This document shows, one piece after another, positions 23,935 to 35,821 of a DNA stretch of 64,000 nt; the stretch's first letter is position 1, and the number at the start of each line of letters is the position of its first letter. The notes below the pieces were generated by a model. That model ran no database searches, was not told where the DNA came from, and worked only from the letters and a program-made list of their open reading frames with translations. The DNA lies in contig QANZ01053544.1 of the NCBI GenBank assembly GCA_003254925.1, positions 197,081 to 261,080 on the forward strand, in the 5' to 3' direction. Both the position numbers and the translations under genes were made by a program. This DNA comes from Chamaecrista fasciculata (taxonomy: Eukaryota; Streptophyta; Magnoliopsida; Fabales; Fabaceae).

Positions 23935-26900
23935 TCAGAGCCGTAAAACTCTGGGGGGGTAAACAACAGCTGAAATCTCATCATTTGGACCAAGATCATT
24001 GATGGGTGGGCGTTGTTTGTGGTGATTGGTGACTGATTGATAAGCCATTGCCAGCGCCAAAGCCTGCAAATGAAAAGAGAAAGAATAAAAATAAAAGATG
24101 ATACAGAAAATTGAAGACTAAAAAAGTTGCAGATTACAAACTGACTAGTGCTTAGCCAGAATATGTTTTGAAAGAAGGAAAGACCAGGGGAAAAAAACAC
24201 TAAAAACAGATTACAGTTGTCAACATACAATGTGGTCACGGTCTGGGGGTGCGTAAATGCCAGTAGTGATGGTGGTTCTTCGTTTGCTGCCACCTGGTGG
24301 TGGATTCTCAATCTTTTTAAAACCGGTCGGAACTACTATGACAGGTAAACCAACAAGATTTCCCAAGCAAACTTTCTCCCAGTCAGTTGCATTGCCGATG
24401 AAGGCATCAACAGTGAAACTCTCTCTTACTTCTTTGATTAGCTTTCCCCTTGCTCTTTGTGCCTGCAGAGAACAAATGTGAAACTAAGTGGCAAGGTATA
24501 GCTCACAATAATGACTAGAGAACCCCTAGACTTGTATATAAGCCATATATGCTAAGTATGACTCTCCCATGTGGGACTCGTTACTTATTATAGCTGTTTT
24601 TATTTCTTTATTAATACATATCTTAAATGGCAAGGAAGATGCATTGGAGCATGGGAAAGTTTTCTTCCACAGATTACACTAACGTGTTATTCTTTGAAAG
24701 TACAGTAGGAAAAATGTTCTTCAATTTCTCAGTTTCTCTAGCTTTTCTTGCCTAAATTCTAAATGTAACACTAAAAACCTAACATCTTTTTACTGTACAA
24801 TACCTTGATCTAAATTCCAACGATAGGAAAGCAAACCAAATTATATACAACAAACCTGTAGATAATCCACTGCTGGGATAATACGTGCCCGACGCAGTTC
24901 AGTAGGCCACTGATCTTGAGCTTCATACACATTATCCTCACCCGAGCGTTGCCACTCATCAAAATGAGCCAGCATATCAACATCCATTGTAAAATTGAGT
25001 ATACCTTGGACAGAGTCAACTGTGTAATTCAGTTGAAAAGGCACCATATTCACACCCTTTGATGCAAGAACATTAACAACCTATAATTGCTATCCCATTA
25101 GTATGTTGAGTTTGTATATTTATAGCAATATTTGATACCAAACCTCATTTAAATTGTGTGACCCAGCAATTTTACAAGAACCAACCACTAACCTCCATTT
25201 CAGCATCTTCAAGATATCCAACTGTAAGTTTGGTAATGTCAACCAAGAATGGATCATCAATGTGGCTATCTCTAGATGAGTGATCATGCGGATCTTTACC
25301 CCGGATAATATCCAGAACAACAGCACAGTCAGTTGCAGATCTGCAGAAAGGACCTAGCTTGTCCTAGAATGAATATTTCAAGTAAGGTCCAATTTTAATT
25401 GCATTCTACAGCACAGGAATAGGATAACGTGTTGTACCAAGCTTTCCGATATGCTCATTACGCCGGTTCGGCCAATTGAACCAAAAGTTGGGCGCAATGC
25501 TGTCACACCACAGCGAGCAGCAGGATAAGTAATGGAGCCAGCTGTTTCTGAGCCAATAGAAAAAGGAACCATACCTGTAATAAAATGAACAAACTCACAT
25601 GACTGAACAACATTTATGACAGAAAGCTTCTTAACCAATAATCACTACATAAGATTCAACAAACAATAAAAGAAACAAAATTGGGAACCACAAGTGTAAG
25701 CTTGGATAGGAATGAGTAGAATTCTGAACATTACCAGCTGAGGTGCTGGCAGCCGGTCCGGCGGATGACCCTGTAGAGAACTCCTCAATATTCCATGGAT
25801 TTCTGGTTCTTCCACCAAACCAGATATCATCATATGCTAATGATCCACTAACAAGCTTTGCAACAAGAACAGCTCCTGCAGCCTTTAGTCTATAATCAAA
25901 GTCATCAACTATTCTTAAGAAAAACAATGGTTGTAAATTTACATTTAGGCATGGATACCTCTTGTAGACCCAAGCTTCTGTGTTAATAACTTGATCTTTG
26001 AAGGTTCTTGAACCCCATGTAGTTTTGTATTTGGGTACTGCTATTATATCCTTCAGCCCATATGGAATTCCATGAAGAGGACCTTCAGGACAACCAAAAA
26101 TTGATATTCTTATTTTTATAAACAAAATGAAGTCCAAAATCCAAAAATGCAGTACAAGTAGAACAAAAAATAATTCACACACCAGCATAGCTCATTCCGA
26201 ATTAAAGAAAACAGAATTTGAGGCAAAACAAACTAATGTAATATTTTCTACTCCACAATCACTTAAAAAATTGTTATTTGGTCCGCTATAAAATTATAAT
26301 CGTGAGGTAAAACTCATTGGCAACGATCTTTTCTAAAATATATGACCCTGAGAGCAAAATAATGGTTGTTCAATGCTAGCAACTAAATCCTACTTTAAGC
26401 TGGTTAAGTTGCTAGACTAGAATTAATACTTGAAAATGTTCACTTGCTAGAAAAAGATATCTATCTACCTAGATAGACTCCTTTGCCAAGCAACTCATCA
26501 GCTTGTTCTGCTTGCTTCTGAGCCAATTCTTCAGTATAAGTGATCACAGAGTCAAGAACAGGACCAAACCTGGTGTTATTTCCAGATAGCTTCATTAGAT
26601 AAGAATGAGGAATCTCTAACAATAAAATACTCAGTGTTATATACTCTTTAGCAAAAAACAAACACACAGACATAATATAATAAACACTAGGTGGTTGGTG
26701 TTCTCACTACTACCTTTTTAATCTCTGCAAGAATATATGTGTGAGCTCCCGAGAAGTGATTTGTTTTGTTTTAATGAGTTCAGCTAATTCAAGAACCTGG
26801 TTTGCAAAAGAATAAGGCATAAGTCATTCATAAAGACAATATGGATCAATTCGAATTAGTGTACGGATGAATGGCTTACACTCATGAAGGCAATGTCTTC

Positions 26901-28155
26901 ATCAGATTCTGGTCTCTGAATCCCAGACTCAGAAGGATACTTAAATGTTTGGTTTTTGGATAGAGCTGGTCGATAGCCCCAGTCAGGATTGAAAATCAAA
27001 GGGGATGGGTTATGTAGCCCTCCATTTTCAGAAGCCACAAGTTCCCGATTGGCTCGTATAATTGGGATACTGAGTTCAGTTACACCCTCGTTTATCTCTT
27101 GAATCTAAGGTAAACAATAACAGTTCAAACTTTACACTCAGTCATCATCACTTCATCTGGCAACATAGAAACACCAAATGCACAAGTAAACAATGTGACC
27201 TGTTTATCATTGAAGAAGCTAGCATCGAGTAAACCTAGTGAACGTCTAAGGCAAGAAACCTCGATATTCTTCCCAGAACTTTCGCATTTGTTCTTATTCA
27301 CCTGAGTGATTACACAAGAAAGAAATGCCAAATTTAAAGTAAATGATAAAACATTACATATTGACCTAAAGCCTACAATAAGCGTACAGGCCAATCCAAT
27401 AATACAGTCTTCATCTAGTCCATTTATTTCCAACGAGGGACTTCCACTCACACTTTGAACTGCAATGGGCACCATTCCTATGTTATAGCTGGTTTGGAAA
27501 TCAAATTTACTAACCAAAATTGGCAGAGAAGTGAGAAGTTCAAAGCCAGCTATGACATAGGCTTGAAATAATAGGAATTAAATAAAACTAACTGAAATTG
27601 AATCACTTAGAAACTAACCTGAACTCTCTCACAGAACATTTTCCATATTCTTTTTAAGTTTCTCACCTGCTGTACATTTTGTCAGGGGTACAGCCAACAA
27701 ACATAACTTCTTTCCAAATAGAAACAGTTACAGAAGAAAGACATAATAAAGAACTTAAAAAAAACAACAACAACAAAATCCCATTTTCAGGCATTAGGCT
27801 TAGTCAATTATGAAGCGTATAAGACAATCCATCAAGTCAGAAATTGCAACAATTCCCAGTAGATAAATGCATTTAACACCCCCCAGAAATGCTGACAAAG
27901 ATTATTCACAATTTTAACATAATTTCTCTGAGTTTAAGTTACAAGCAGCAGAGAAAATAGAAATACCATGTTAGTGGCAAATGCGTTGGAAGGAGTTTGA
28001 TGAGGTGGCGAGTGTGTGAGGGAGGAAGAAGATGAAGAAGCATTAGAACACAGAGGAAGGGAGTGATGTGGGAAAGCAAGAAGTAGGAAAACAAGGCAAT
28101 AAACGGCACGTGTCAACCGCAGAAGCAGTTCATGAGGACACTCGTCGCGCGGCAT
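23935..28155 (-). CDS. Amidase-signature family protein
   Basis: Twelve exons, minus strand: 28155-27967, 27301-27200, 27104-26880, 26796-26714, 26569-26469, 26082-25959, 25889-25735, 25574-25438, 25363-25193, 25080-24856, 24462-24229, 24063-23935. All have GT/AG ends and compatible phases. Spliced: 624 aa, close to plant GatA-like amidases such as the Arabidopsis At5g07360 type. The N terminus has a hydrophobic stretch (LTRAVYCLVFLLLAFP), a signal peptide or anchor. The catalytic triad is intact: Lys about 244 (PYGLKD), cis-Ser about 317 (TGSSAGPAAS) and nucleophile Ser about 340 (ETAGSITYPAARCG). It would hydrolyse a carboxamide; the substrate is unknown. Proline and alanine replace the usual glycine/serine in the GSSGGSAA block. 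The exon 1-exon 2 junction is the least certain part. Confidence 0.9.
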
Positions 28156-28389
28156 GTCTAACACTTTGGCTTTCTCTATGCTATGTCTTATGGAAAAGCA
28201 GGAATTGGCATTACTATTGCATTTTCTTCATCTCACATATACCGTCGTCTGTGTTCTTCCGTCTTGAAAATCAAACCTAGGGTAGGAATTAAACAGAAGA
28301 GGACAAAAAGTAAAAAACTATTATTTTATTTTCATCAGAAATTCAATCCCATTAAAATGAACTCAATTAATTAGTAAGGGGCTTCCTCA

Positions 28390-28623
28390 GTCAAGTCAGT
28401 CAACGTCACCGTAGTAGGAGGCACCAATCTGAGCAAGCACGTGAGCATCCGCATCTAGGAGGAGGCAACAATGAGTTTTCCAAGTTTCCTGTAATTAATA
28501 TTCGCAGCATATTCTGCAGCTAAAGCTTTCAGTGAATCAACGGAGACTACATTTTGAACATACCTTGTGCACCAGTCCGGATCCTCTGAAATTGGAAGTC
28601 TTTCTAGTTCTTTGAATTTGGTT
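28390..28623 (-). pseudogene. Unidentified gene fragment
   Basis: Read on the minus strand, 28623-28470 gives a protein-like run: KELERLPISEDPDWCTRYV, then NVVSVDSLKALAAEYAANIN and KLGKLIVASS, then a stop. Shifting one base continues LDADAHVLAQIGASYYGDVD. The composition (helix-forming, no low complexity) looks like a real coding exon with one frameshift. It lies just upstream of the amidase gene. I do not recognise the family, and no start codon or neighbouring exon is visible, so I call it a gene fragment. Confidence 0.45.
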
Positions 28624-28896
28624 TAATGTTAGCCGTTGAAGTCATCGTGTGTTTGAAAACTTACCACGTCACCCTTCTTTTTACCAAAAGTCCAAAACAT
28701 ACCACATCAATTGTAAACTAGAAGTTTTTAGGGTCAAGTGTAATTTTAATTCCTGAACTCCCAACTACGTTATAATTCAGCCATTTTATATTTTTTTACA
28801 CAATTTTAGTTGTTTATGGTTCTTAAAAGTTTCACTTCTTAGTTTCAAAGATTGAATGTAGTCATATCTCTTCAATTTGAATCTTTTATAATGCAT

Positions 28897-29004
28897 TTTA
28901 GGTGAAGTGCAGAGAAAGAAAAAAACAAGTAGAGAGAGAAAGTAGGTCTCACTGACACTTTCTCTCTCTAACCTATTCATATATCTCTCTGCACTTCACC
29001 TAAA
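28897..29004. repeat. Perfect two-part hairpin (possible small-RNA precursor or MITE tip)
   Basis: The outer arms TTTAGGTGAAGTGCAGAGA (28897-28915) and their exact complement (28986-29004) enclose inner arms TAGAGAGAGAAAGT (28930-28943) and their exact complement (28957-28970), leaving a 13-base loop. A transcript would fold into a rod of about 108 nt. No target duplication is obvious. Confidence 0.7.
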
Positions 29005-29009
29005 GTGCA

Positions 29010-29760
29010 CTATAGAGGATTCTATCTTCATATCTCTTTCGTTTCAAATTCAAATAAAGTGCACTATGAGTCTCAAGTTGCATGTTACTTTTGATGTGTA
29101 TTATTTTTCTCTAGTTAAGGTCGTCAATAAATAATATCAAATTGGACTTCAAAAATGAGTTTCTCTTTTTAATTCAAATAGGCAAAGTTGGGCATATTTC
29201 TCGATTTATATCCATCTACGATGAATTCAGAGTTAGGGGTTACTTTTGACGAGTTTATTTTTATCTAATTGGGATCATCAACAAATGAGTTCAAATTGAG
29301 TCCGAAATCATTTTTCATAAATTTTCTCTTTTGAGTTTCAGAACCACTTACTGACCTAATTTGATTTCATTTACTGATGATTCTATTTCGAAAAAAAAAA
29401 GACTTATTAAAAGTAACTCATAACTTTGATTGAAACTCATCGCAATTAGTTTCGAAACGAGAGGAATATGAATAATTTTGTCTCGTTTGACTATAAAACT
29501 AGCAGGATACTCTCTTAGTCCAATTTAATTTTGTTTTTAGGAAATCATCACTTAAGTCATTGTAAATAATTTTAATATAATAATCGCTAGGATGAAATAG
29601 AGAAAAATTAAAGATTACACTGAAATGTTTGAACAACATCCTATTTTTTCCTCCAAGAAAAGAAATACTCCTTTTAATTCGATTTAGAATTTTACACTTT
29701 GGTTTGTGATTAGATTTATTTGAAGTATAGAAGCAACTTTTTTTAAACAAGATTAAAACC
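29010..29760. other. Intergenic
   Basis: AT-rich, no gene. It contains repeats of words such as GAAACTCAT and AGTAACTCATAACTTT that recur at 31940-31962. Confidence 0.45.
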
Positions 29761-30255
29761 TCATTTTAGTCCTCAAACTATGAGATAGGTTTCATTTTAG
29801 TTTTAAAATAATTTTTTGTTTCATATTAATCCTCTAACTTTTACATTTATTCTGTTTTAATCCTTAAGATATGATTTGGGCGGGTTTTCACCGTTATTTA
29901 TAACATGAACAATTGAAATGAATTATTTTTTTTCATATGTGTCTAAATAAGTGAATTAATAAAAAGAGAGAGAAAATGCTTATTCTTAGTTATCATGAAT
30001 TGGAGATAAAGATAAATCACAAATTTATCTCTAATTTGTTACTAAAAATGAAAGTTTTTAATTTTTTTGTCAACTGACTTATCATGACAATGATCCATCT
30101 AAATTGTTTAGCTTAGAAATAATATTAGAAACCATATGAAATCACATTTTAGAGATCAAAACAGAATAAATATAAAAATTTGAAGACTAAAATAAAACAA
30201 AAATTAGTTTTAGGACCAATATGAAACTTATCCCATAGTTTAAAGACCAAAATGA
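29761..30255. mobile_element. Foldback element (TTTAGTCCT family)
   Basis: The left arm TCATTTTAGTCCTCAAACTATGAGATA matches the complement of the right arm (..ATAGTTTAAAGACCAAAATGA) with scattered differences. Inside are TTTAGT/ACTAAA words in mirrored order. The flanks show only a weak target duplication, so the limits are approximate. No coding capacity. Confidence 0.65.
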
Positions 30256-31657
30256 ATATTTGACTTTTCAATAATCACGGAATATTTCACGCATATCCAT
30301 TTCATGATCTATATAATAAATTAATAACCAATAACTATTTATTACTATTTTTCTTTGAGCTTGTCATAATTCATCGGGTAAAGATGGAAGAAAAAACACG
30401 ATTGTCAATTTGCTAGGGTCATCACTCATCAGTTTGGTTGTCTCTGTCATTTCTGATTTATTCTTATTTTATTTTTTAATTTTTATTGAAAATTGTGTAT
30501 TTCAAGAGAAAAAAATTCAGTTACTTCATCAATGATGTGTTTTGTATCATTGCTCTAATTTTTCAAATCAACAGATTTTCTACTTATGATTTTTGAATCA
30601 GCATGTCATTTTTGTTTTTCTTTCAGGAAGTTAAATTTCAATCCATCAATCAATATTCGATCTTGAGTCCTTGGATTCCCTTTCATTTTTTTTTTTTAAA
30701 ATTTGATTTTTGTGTTTATGAAAGTCCGGACGAAAGTTCGGCAGAAGCAAAAAAGTCTGCATAAAAGAGAAAATAGTTCCCGGCTTGCTATAGTCACAAT
30801 GTACATTCATTTACAAATGTTGAGATAAGATCAATACCCACCTAACTATTAACTAACCTCAGAATTGACTGGTTGATTAGTTACTATTCAATTACAATAG
30901 TAAATTAGTAATAAATAATTCCTTGAAAGTCACTTGGTTGTTAGATATTATTACTCATATAATTGTTTATATAATTATATAATATATCTCTTTTTTAAAA
31001 GTTGACTCTATTTTTTTTACTTTATGACATTGATAAAGATCAGTTAAGGATTGAATTTTATTTGAACTAAAAATATTGTAAGAAAATTAGTTTTCACAAA
31101 ATATTCAAAGAAAATATATAAATTAATTCTTAAATAGTTCTTGAAAATTTAATTTGATTTTAGTATTTGAAAATTATAGTGTTTTAATTCCTTTGGCTAA
31201 TTTTTTGAGGTCAACTAAAAGTGAAGGGATTAAAGTGTGTTGTTTTCAAAATTTGTAAGAGATTAAAACATATGTATAAATTGAACTTTCAAAAAAAATA
31301 AGTTGCTATATATTTAATTTTAACGATACTTATATATTTAATTATTCAACTGTTTATAATAAATTAAAATGAACAATTTGCCAATAAATTAAAATAACTA
31401 TCGTCCCTGATCAATTGTTGGGGTTAGATATCATTTCTAAAGCACATGTTTTTCCCATTGTAGGTCCCATATTTAAAAATGCTATTTTTATTTATTATTA
31501 TTATCCTCTCCGCCCACAGTAAGTTGCTGGAGTGGCTGCTGAAAATACAGCAAATGATAATTAAGTCCACTGATTGGTAATATAATAACTGAAAGTGAGT
31601 TTTATACGTTTTTCTTCTTTTGTTTTTTATTTTCTTGAACTTATCACTACACATCAT
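30256..31657. other. Intergenic
   Basis: Very AT-rich with a T-rich run at 30685-30697. No gene or structured repeat seen. Confidence 0.45.
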
Positions 31658-31854
31658 AATTAAGTTCGTTATTTGCATTTAGCTTCTAGAGGACAAACTC
31701 TTGAATGAGTGTATATATATACAAGGGTAGGTAGCAATTTAATAATATAATATTAATTAATAAAAAAAAGAGATCAGAATAGATATAATATACAAGGGTA
31801 GGTAGCAATTTAATAATATAATATTAATTAAGTTCGTTATTTGCATTTAGCTTC
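31658..31854. repeat. 29-bp direct repeat flanking an internal duplication
   Basis: AATTAAGTTCGTTATTTGCA (first 20 of 29 bases) occurs at 31658-31686 and 31826-31854. The 139 bases between them contain a second duplication of about 40 bases (TATACAAGGGTAGGTAGCAA..) at about 31719 and 31791. This looks like overlapping tandem duplication rather than a transposon. Confidence 0.7.
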
Positions 31855-31965
31855 ACTTATTTAATGATATATAAAATAAAAACTTACATTTAGGACTCAA
31901 TTTAACTAAGTTCATTTGTTGACGGATGGATAAAGAAAATGTTTGTCAAAAGCAACTCATAACTA

Positions 31966-32212
31966 TAGTTATTAAAACCGGACCGGCCGGTCCGAGTCAT
32001 TTTAATAACCGGCCAGGCAGAGAACCGGGATGAACCGGAGGGAACCANAATTATGAATATTTGAATTAAAATTTTATCATATATAGGTTTTTTTATTATT
32101 TTTAATTTATTTATTTATCAACGGTCCGACCCCGATTGGACCCCGATTGAACCATTGAACCTTGAACCCCTCCTTCGGCCGGTTCAATAGCCGGTCCGGT
32201 TTTAATAACCTT
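31966..32212. mobile_element. Mutator-like MITE, copy A (collapsed by an N)
   Basis: The inverted ends TTATTAAAACCGGACCGG / complement match the copy at 33896-34459. The middle jumps at the N (32048) from the AACCGGAGGGAACC region straight to AATTATGAATATTTGAA, skipping about 290 bases present in copy B. The element is probably longer than shown. Confidence 0.8.
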
Positions 32213-32694
32213 AACTTTCAATTTGTCGCATTTAAATTTTAAATAAGAGACATGATCACATTCAACAGTTTGAGACTAAAAATGAACAACTATATATAAA
32301 AACTTTCTGAAATACTTTGGACCAAAATGAATTCCATACTAAAAATATAGGATCATTTAAGACATTAGGCTTTTTCAAACAAACATCTGGCGTTTGCTGA
32401 AAAGTCAAAGCGCTACCGTACGCTACAAGCGATTCTTCTTCATTGGTAGGTTCCGGTAAGCCTCTTCAAATTGAATTGGTAAGGGTAGTGGGATACTGGG
32501 ATGTCATTAATATGATGGTCTTACTCGTCAAAGTCAAAAAGCATATTGACGTGTTGCCTTTTTATTTAGACACTATACACACCACTCATAACTCATATAT
32601 AATAAGTATATAACCCACCAAACCAAAGTTTCCACTGCAAACTTATTAGCTAGATCTAATAATTCCATTTCCATTATCTTCCTCAGAAACATTA
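32213..32694. promoter_or_regulatory. Upstream region of the small gene at 32.7 kb
   Basis: A TATA-like ATATATAATAAGTATATAA lies at about 32596-32614, some 80 bases before the ATG. No other motif is certain. Confidence 0.45.
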
Positions 32695-33054
32695 ATGGAG
32701 GGTCTTCTGCCTTTGGTTTTGAGAGCAGTGAAGAAAAACCAAACTCGCCGACGATACCAACGACTTCCGTCAGGAGCTTCTTCTTCTTCTCCAGCTCATC
32801 ATATTCCTCTTATCAACATGGAAAGCCATGCGTATCAGCATCAGACACATAACAATTATTCGGTGATTGAATATTATAATAATGAAGACAACAATAATAA
32901 GAGAAGCAGTAGTAGTCGTCACAGTCATCGGCGACACAAGTCTGTGGGAGATTTCGCTTTTGGGATGTCAAAGACGACAAGCAGCAGGGCTAATCCGGAA
33001 CAACTGGTTCGGTTTAGGAGTCAGAGAATGTTCTCATGCATCACTGGACTATGA
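32695..33054 (+). CDS. Small plant-specific protein of unknown function
   Basis: A single-exon ORF of 119 aa starting MEGLLPLVLRAVKKNQTRRR and ending ..LVRFRSQRMFSCITGL. The conserved-looking N-terminal MEGLxPxVxRAxKK and the C-terminal RFRSQRMFSC block flank a low-complexity Ser/Asn/His-rich middle (residues about 25-85). This resembles a family of short, uncharacterised plant proteins with the same ends. It is basic, with no membrane helix or signal peptide. It has a TATA-like sequence upstream and no introns. Function is not known. Confidence 0.7.
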   Translation: MEGLLPLVLRAVKKNQTRRRYQRLPSGASSSSPAHHIPLINMESHAYQHQTHNNYSVIEYYNNEDNNNKRSSSSRHSHRRHKSVGDFAFGMSKTTSSRANPEQLVRFRSQRMFSCITGL

Positions 33055-33659
33055 TCCACAATTATACAAGGTGCTTAATTAATTAGCTCCTCTTGAGAAT
33101 TCTCATCCTCTCTGTTAAATTGGATCTCTAAAAGATTATCAAACTTAATCGACTCTAAAAGATTAAAATACATATATAGTCTTTAAAAGATTAAAATGAT
33201 ATACTATGTAATTTATAAAAAAATGACTAATTAGTATACTCGTTTTGATTTTTCAGAGATTAAATTGTGCATTTCAATCTTTCAGTGACTAAATTGTTAG
33301 TTGGGTAATTTTTTAGGACCAAATTGTTAGTTTACTCATTCAATTTATGTGTTTTTTTTGTATATTAATTTACAAGTGTAGTTTAGTTCATAAAAAAATG
33401 TTATCATTAATTTAATCTATTGAAGATAGTTAGTTTTCTTTTATCTATTGTTGAGTTTCTGTGTTGTTCTTGGTGTTTACTTAGGATTCTTCCATTAATA
33501 CAAAAAAAAATACTTTTCACTACTTTATTAAACAACCCTTGTTTATAAAAATTACTCTAATAATAAAATATTCAAATTTTATTTTATTTATATTTTGACA
33601 GTTAAACATGAATAACGCAAAATTGACCTAAAGCACCTTTATTACCTTACACTTATGAA
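33055..33659. other. Intergenic
   Basis: Contains repeated CTAAAAGATTA(AAA) words (about 33129, 33157, 33186) and AAATTGTTAG words, remains of a decayed repeat. No gene. Confidence 0.4.
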
Positions 33660-34556
33660 CTATGACACTTACACGGACATATTAACACGTTAAATTTTAA
33701 AAATTATATGACACGACATGACATATATTTATATATATATATATAAATAATTAAAAAATCATGAATTTTGATGAAAATTTTAAAAATTACAATGTCTGTT
33801 CATAATATATGTCATATGTGATATTATTTTTTATTGTTTGTCATGATAAAGTTACAAAAAAATTAATTTTATATTCTAAAACTTATGAATATATGCAGAG
33901 TTATTAAAATCGGACCGGACCGGCCGGTTGAACGGGGAACCGGCCATTAGGCCGGTCCGAGTCGTTTTTAATAACCGGCCAGGCAGAGAACTGGGCTGAA
34001 CCGGAGGGAACCGGCCAAAAACCTGTGAAACCGGCCTGAACCGGAGGCAAACCGGTTGAATCGGTCCTGGTTTATTTTTTTATTTTTGATTTTTTTGGTC
34101 TTTTTTTATAATTATGGGTCAAATATTAGAAAATGTTGATTATGAACCAAAATTTGATAGAGAAAGTGATCATAAAATGTCACTTGATGATATTATATTA
34201 TTGAACATTATGAAAATTGATTATCTCTATATTAATTCATGTTAATTTATGAAAATTGTATTAATATATTAATGTTATAATTGTATTCTGTAAGCTAATT
34301 ATGAATATTTGAATTAAATTTTATCATATATAGGTTTTTTTATTGTTTTTAATTTGTTTATTTATCAACGGTCCGACCCCGGTTGGACCCCGGTTGAACC
34401 ATTGAACCTTGAATCCCTCCTTCGGCCGGTTCAATGGCCGGTCCGGTTTTAATAACCTTGAATATATGTCGTATGGGTATCGTATGGGTGTCAATTACAC
34501 ATACACATGTCTGACACAATAACACACAGTCAAAATAAAATATTCATGCTTCATAG
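33660..34556. mobile_element. GTGTC-family TIR transposon, inverted copy, interrupted
   Basis: The reverse complement of the 6586-6931 family: CTATGA..CACTTACACGGACA at the left, an AT-rich centre matching the other copies, and ..TTCATGCTTCATAG at the right. It is interrupted at 33896 by the Mutator-like MITE that ends at 34459. The terminal GTGTC words are eroded, so it is older than the other two copies. Confidence 0.75.
33896..34459. mobile_element. Mutator-like MITE, copy B (inside another transposon)
   Basis: 564 bp with inverted ends GTTATTAAAATCGGACCGG / complement of GGTTATTAAAACCGGACC and GGCCGG-rich subterminal repeats. The flanks are an exact 9-bp duplication GAATATATG (33887-33895 and 34460-34468), diagnostic of Mutator-like insertion. 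It interrupts the GTGTC-family element. No transposase. Confidence 0.92.
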
Positions 34557-35811
34557 CCATATGAGAGTACTGCAAGAAAGAAACAGAGTGAATCAAGAGA
34601 AATGCACTTGTGAAACACACCACTCATACTTTAATCAGATTAAAGTTTTTTTTGTTTTTTTGTTTCTTGAAAAAGCACTCTTAAGATAGATTAAGAAACA
34701 TACAGTGCCGAGGGCACTTAAGATACAAGCATGGGACATTGACCCAATAACTGGAATTAGAGACAAATCTACCACGCTCAGGCCTCAGCCATAAAAATAG
34801 TAGATAGAAGAATTAGATTAAAAAAAATAAAAAAAATGAGTTGAAATAATAGTAAATAATTTATTATTTTAAATTAAAAAATTAATTAATTAATAAAATG
34901 AGTAATTTTACCATTTAATATTAACATAAGATTTTATGAGAATAAATAGAGAGTTCCATTCTTATTAGAAATCAAAATAGACACAAAAGATGACCCTATA
35001 TATTTTCATGATAATTCAACTCAATAGTAAACATAACACTTCCTTGACCATAAATTTAACAGAGCAACACTAGAGTCAAATATATAAGACAAATATGTGA
35101 AAGTCATGTATCGAGTCAAAAATTACACAAACAAGTTTGTGGAACTCCAAAAAATACTGTTATGTTCGATCCACCTAGCACTAGCAGATATTTCCTAAAA
35201 CCTGAAATTGAAACTAATAAATAACAATGAGGTGAGTCAAAAGATTTGATGAGTAATTTAACATATTTTAGTCGTGGAGGGCAAGGTATATATTTCTCCA
35301 GCCACTAGTTTCAAAATAATAATTCATGTATATAATAAATTTATATCTCAATATAGATAAACTAATCAAAATATCTTATCATCTTTTCAGAATCAAAAGT
35401 TGTAAGTATATTGTTTACCAAAAAAAAGTTATAATTATATAATCAAATCTAATTACAATATGAATTATTAGTAATATAAATCATATATTTGCATATCTAA
35501 ATTCCAAATATTGGCAACCACTAAAAAAATCTTTTCAAAAATCTAAAATATATTTAGTCATAAAAGTTAAAATTCATGGATGGTGCCCGTTCTTAGTTAC
35601 TAGTGAGTGAAATCAAAGATTATGTGAAATCCTTATAAATTCAAAGTCTTGATCTTGATAAATGATATATCTATGTATAATTTCATTTAATTATATATAA
35701 TGGTATATATTAGGCTTTAGAGTTCTTCTTGTAGCGGGTGCCGATCACAATTTCAATTGTGACATTTGTGCTATTACATGAAGAGTTAAAAGAAAGAAAG
35801 ATAAAAAGATA
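34557..35811. other. Intergenic
   Basis: AT-rich, no supported gene. The 60-codon open stretch at 34507 begins inside the transposon and ends in a T-rich run, so it is not a gene. Confidence 0.45.
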
Positions 35812-35821
35812 ATGATATTTA

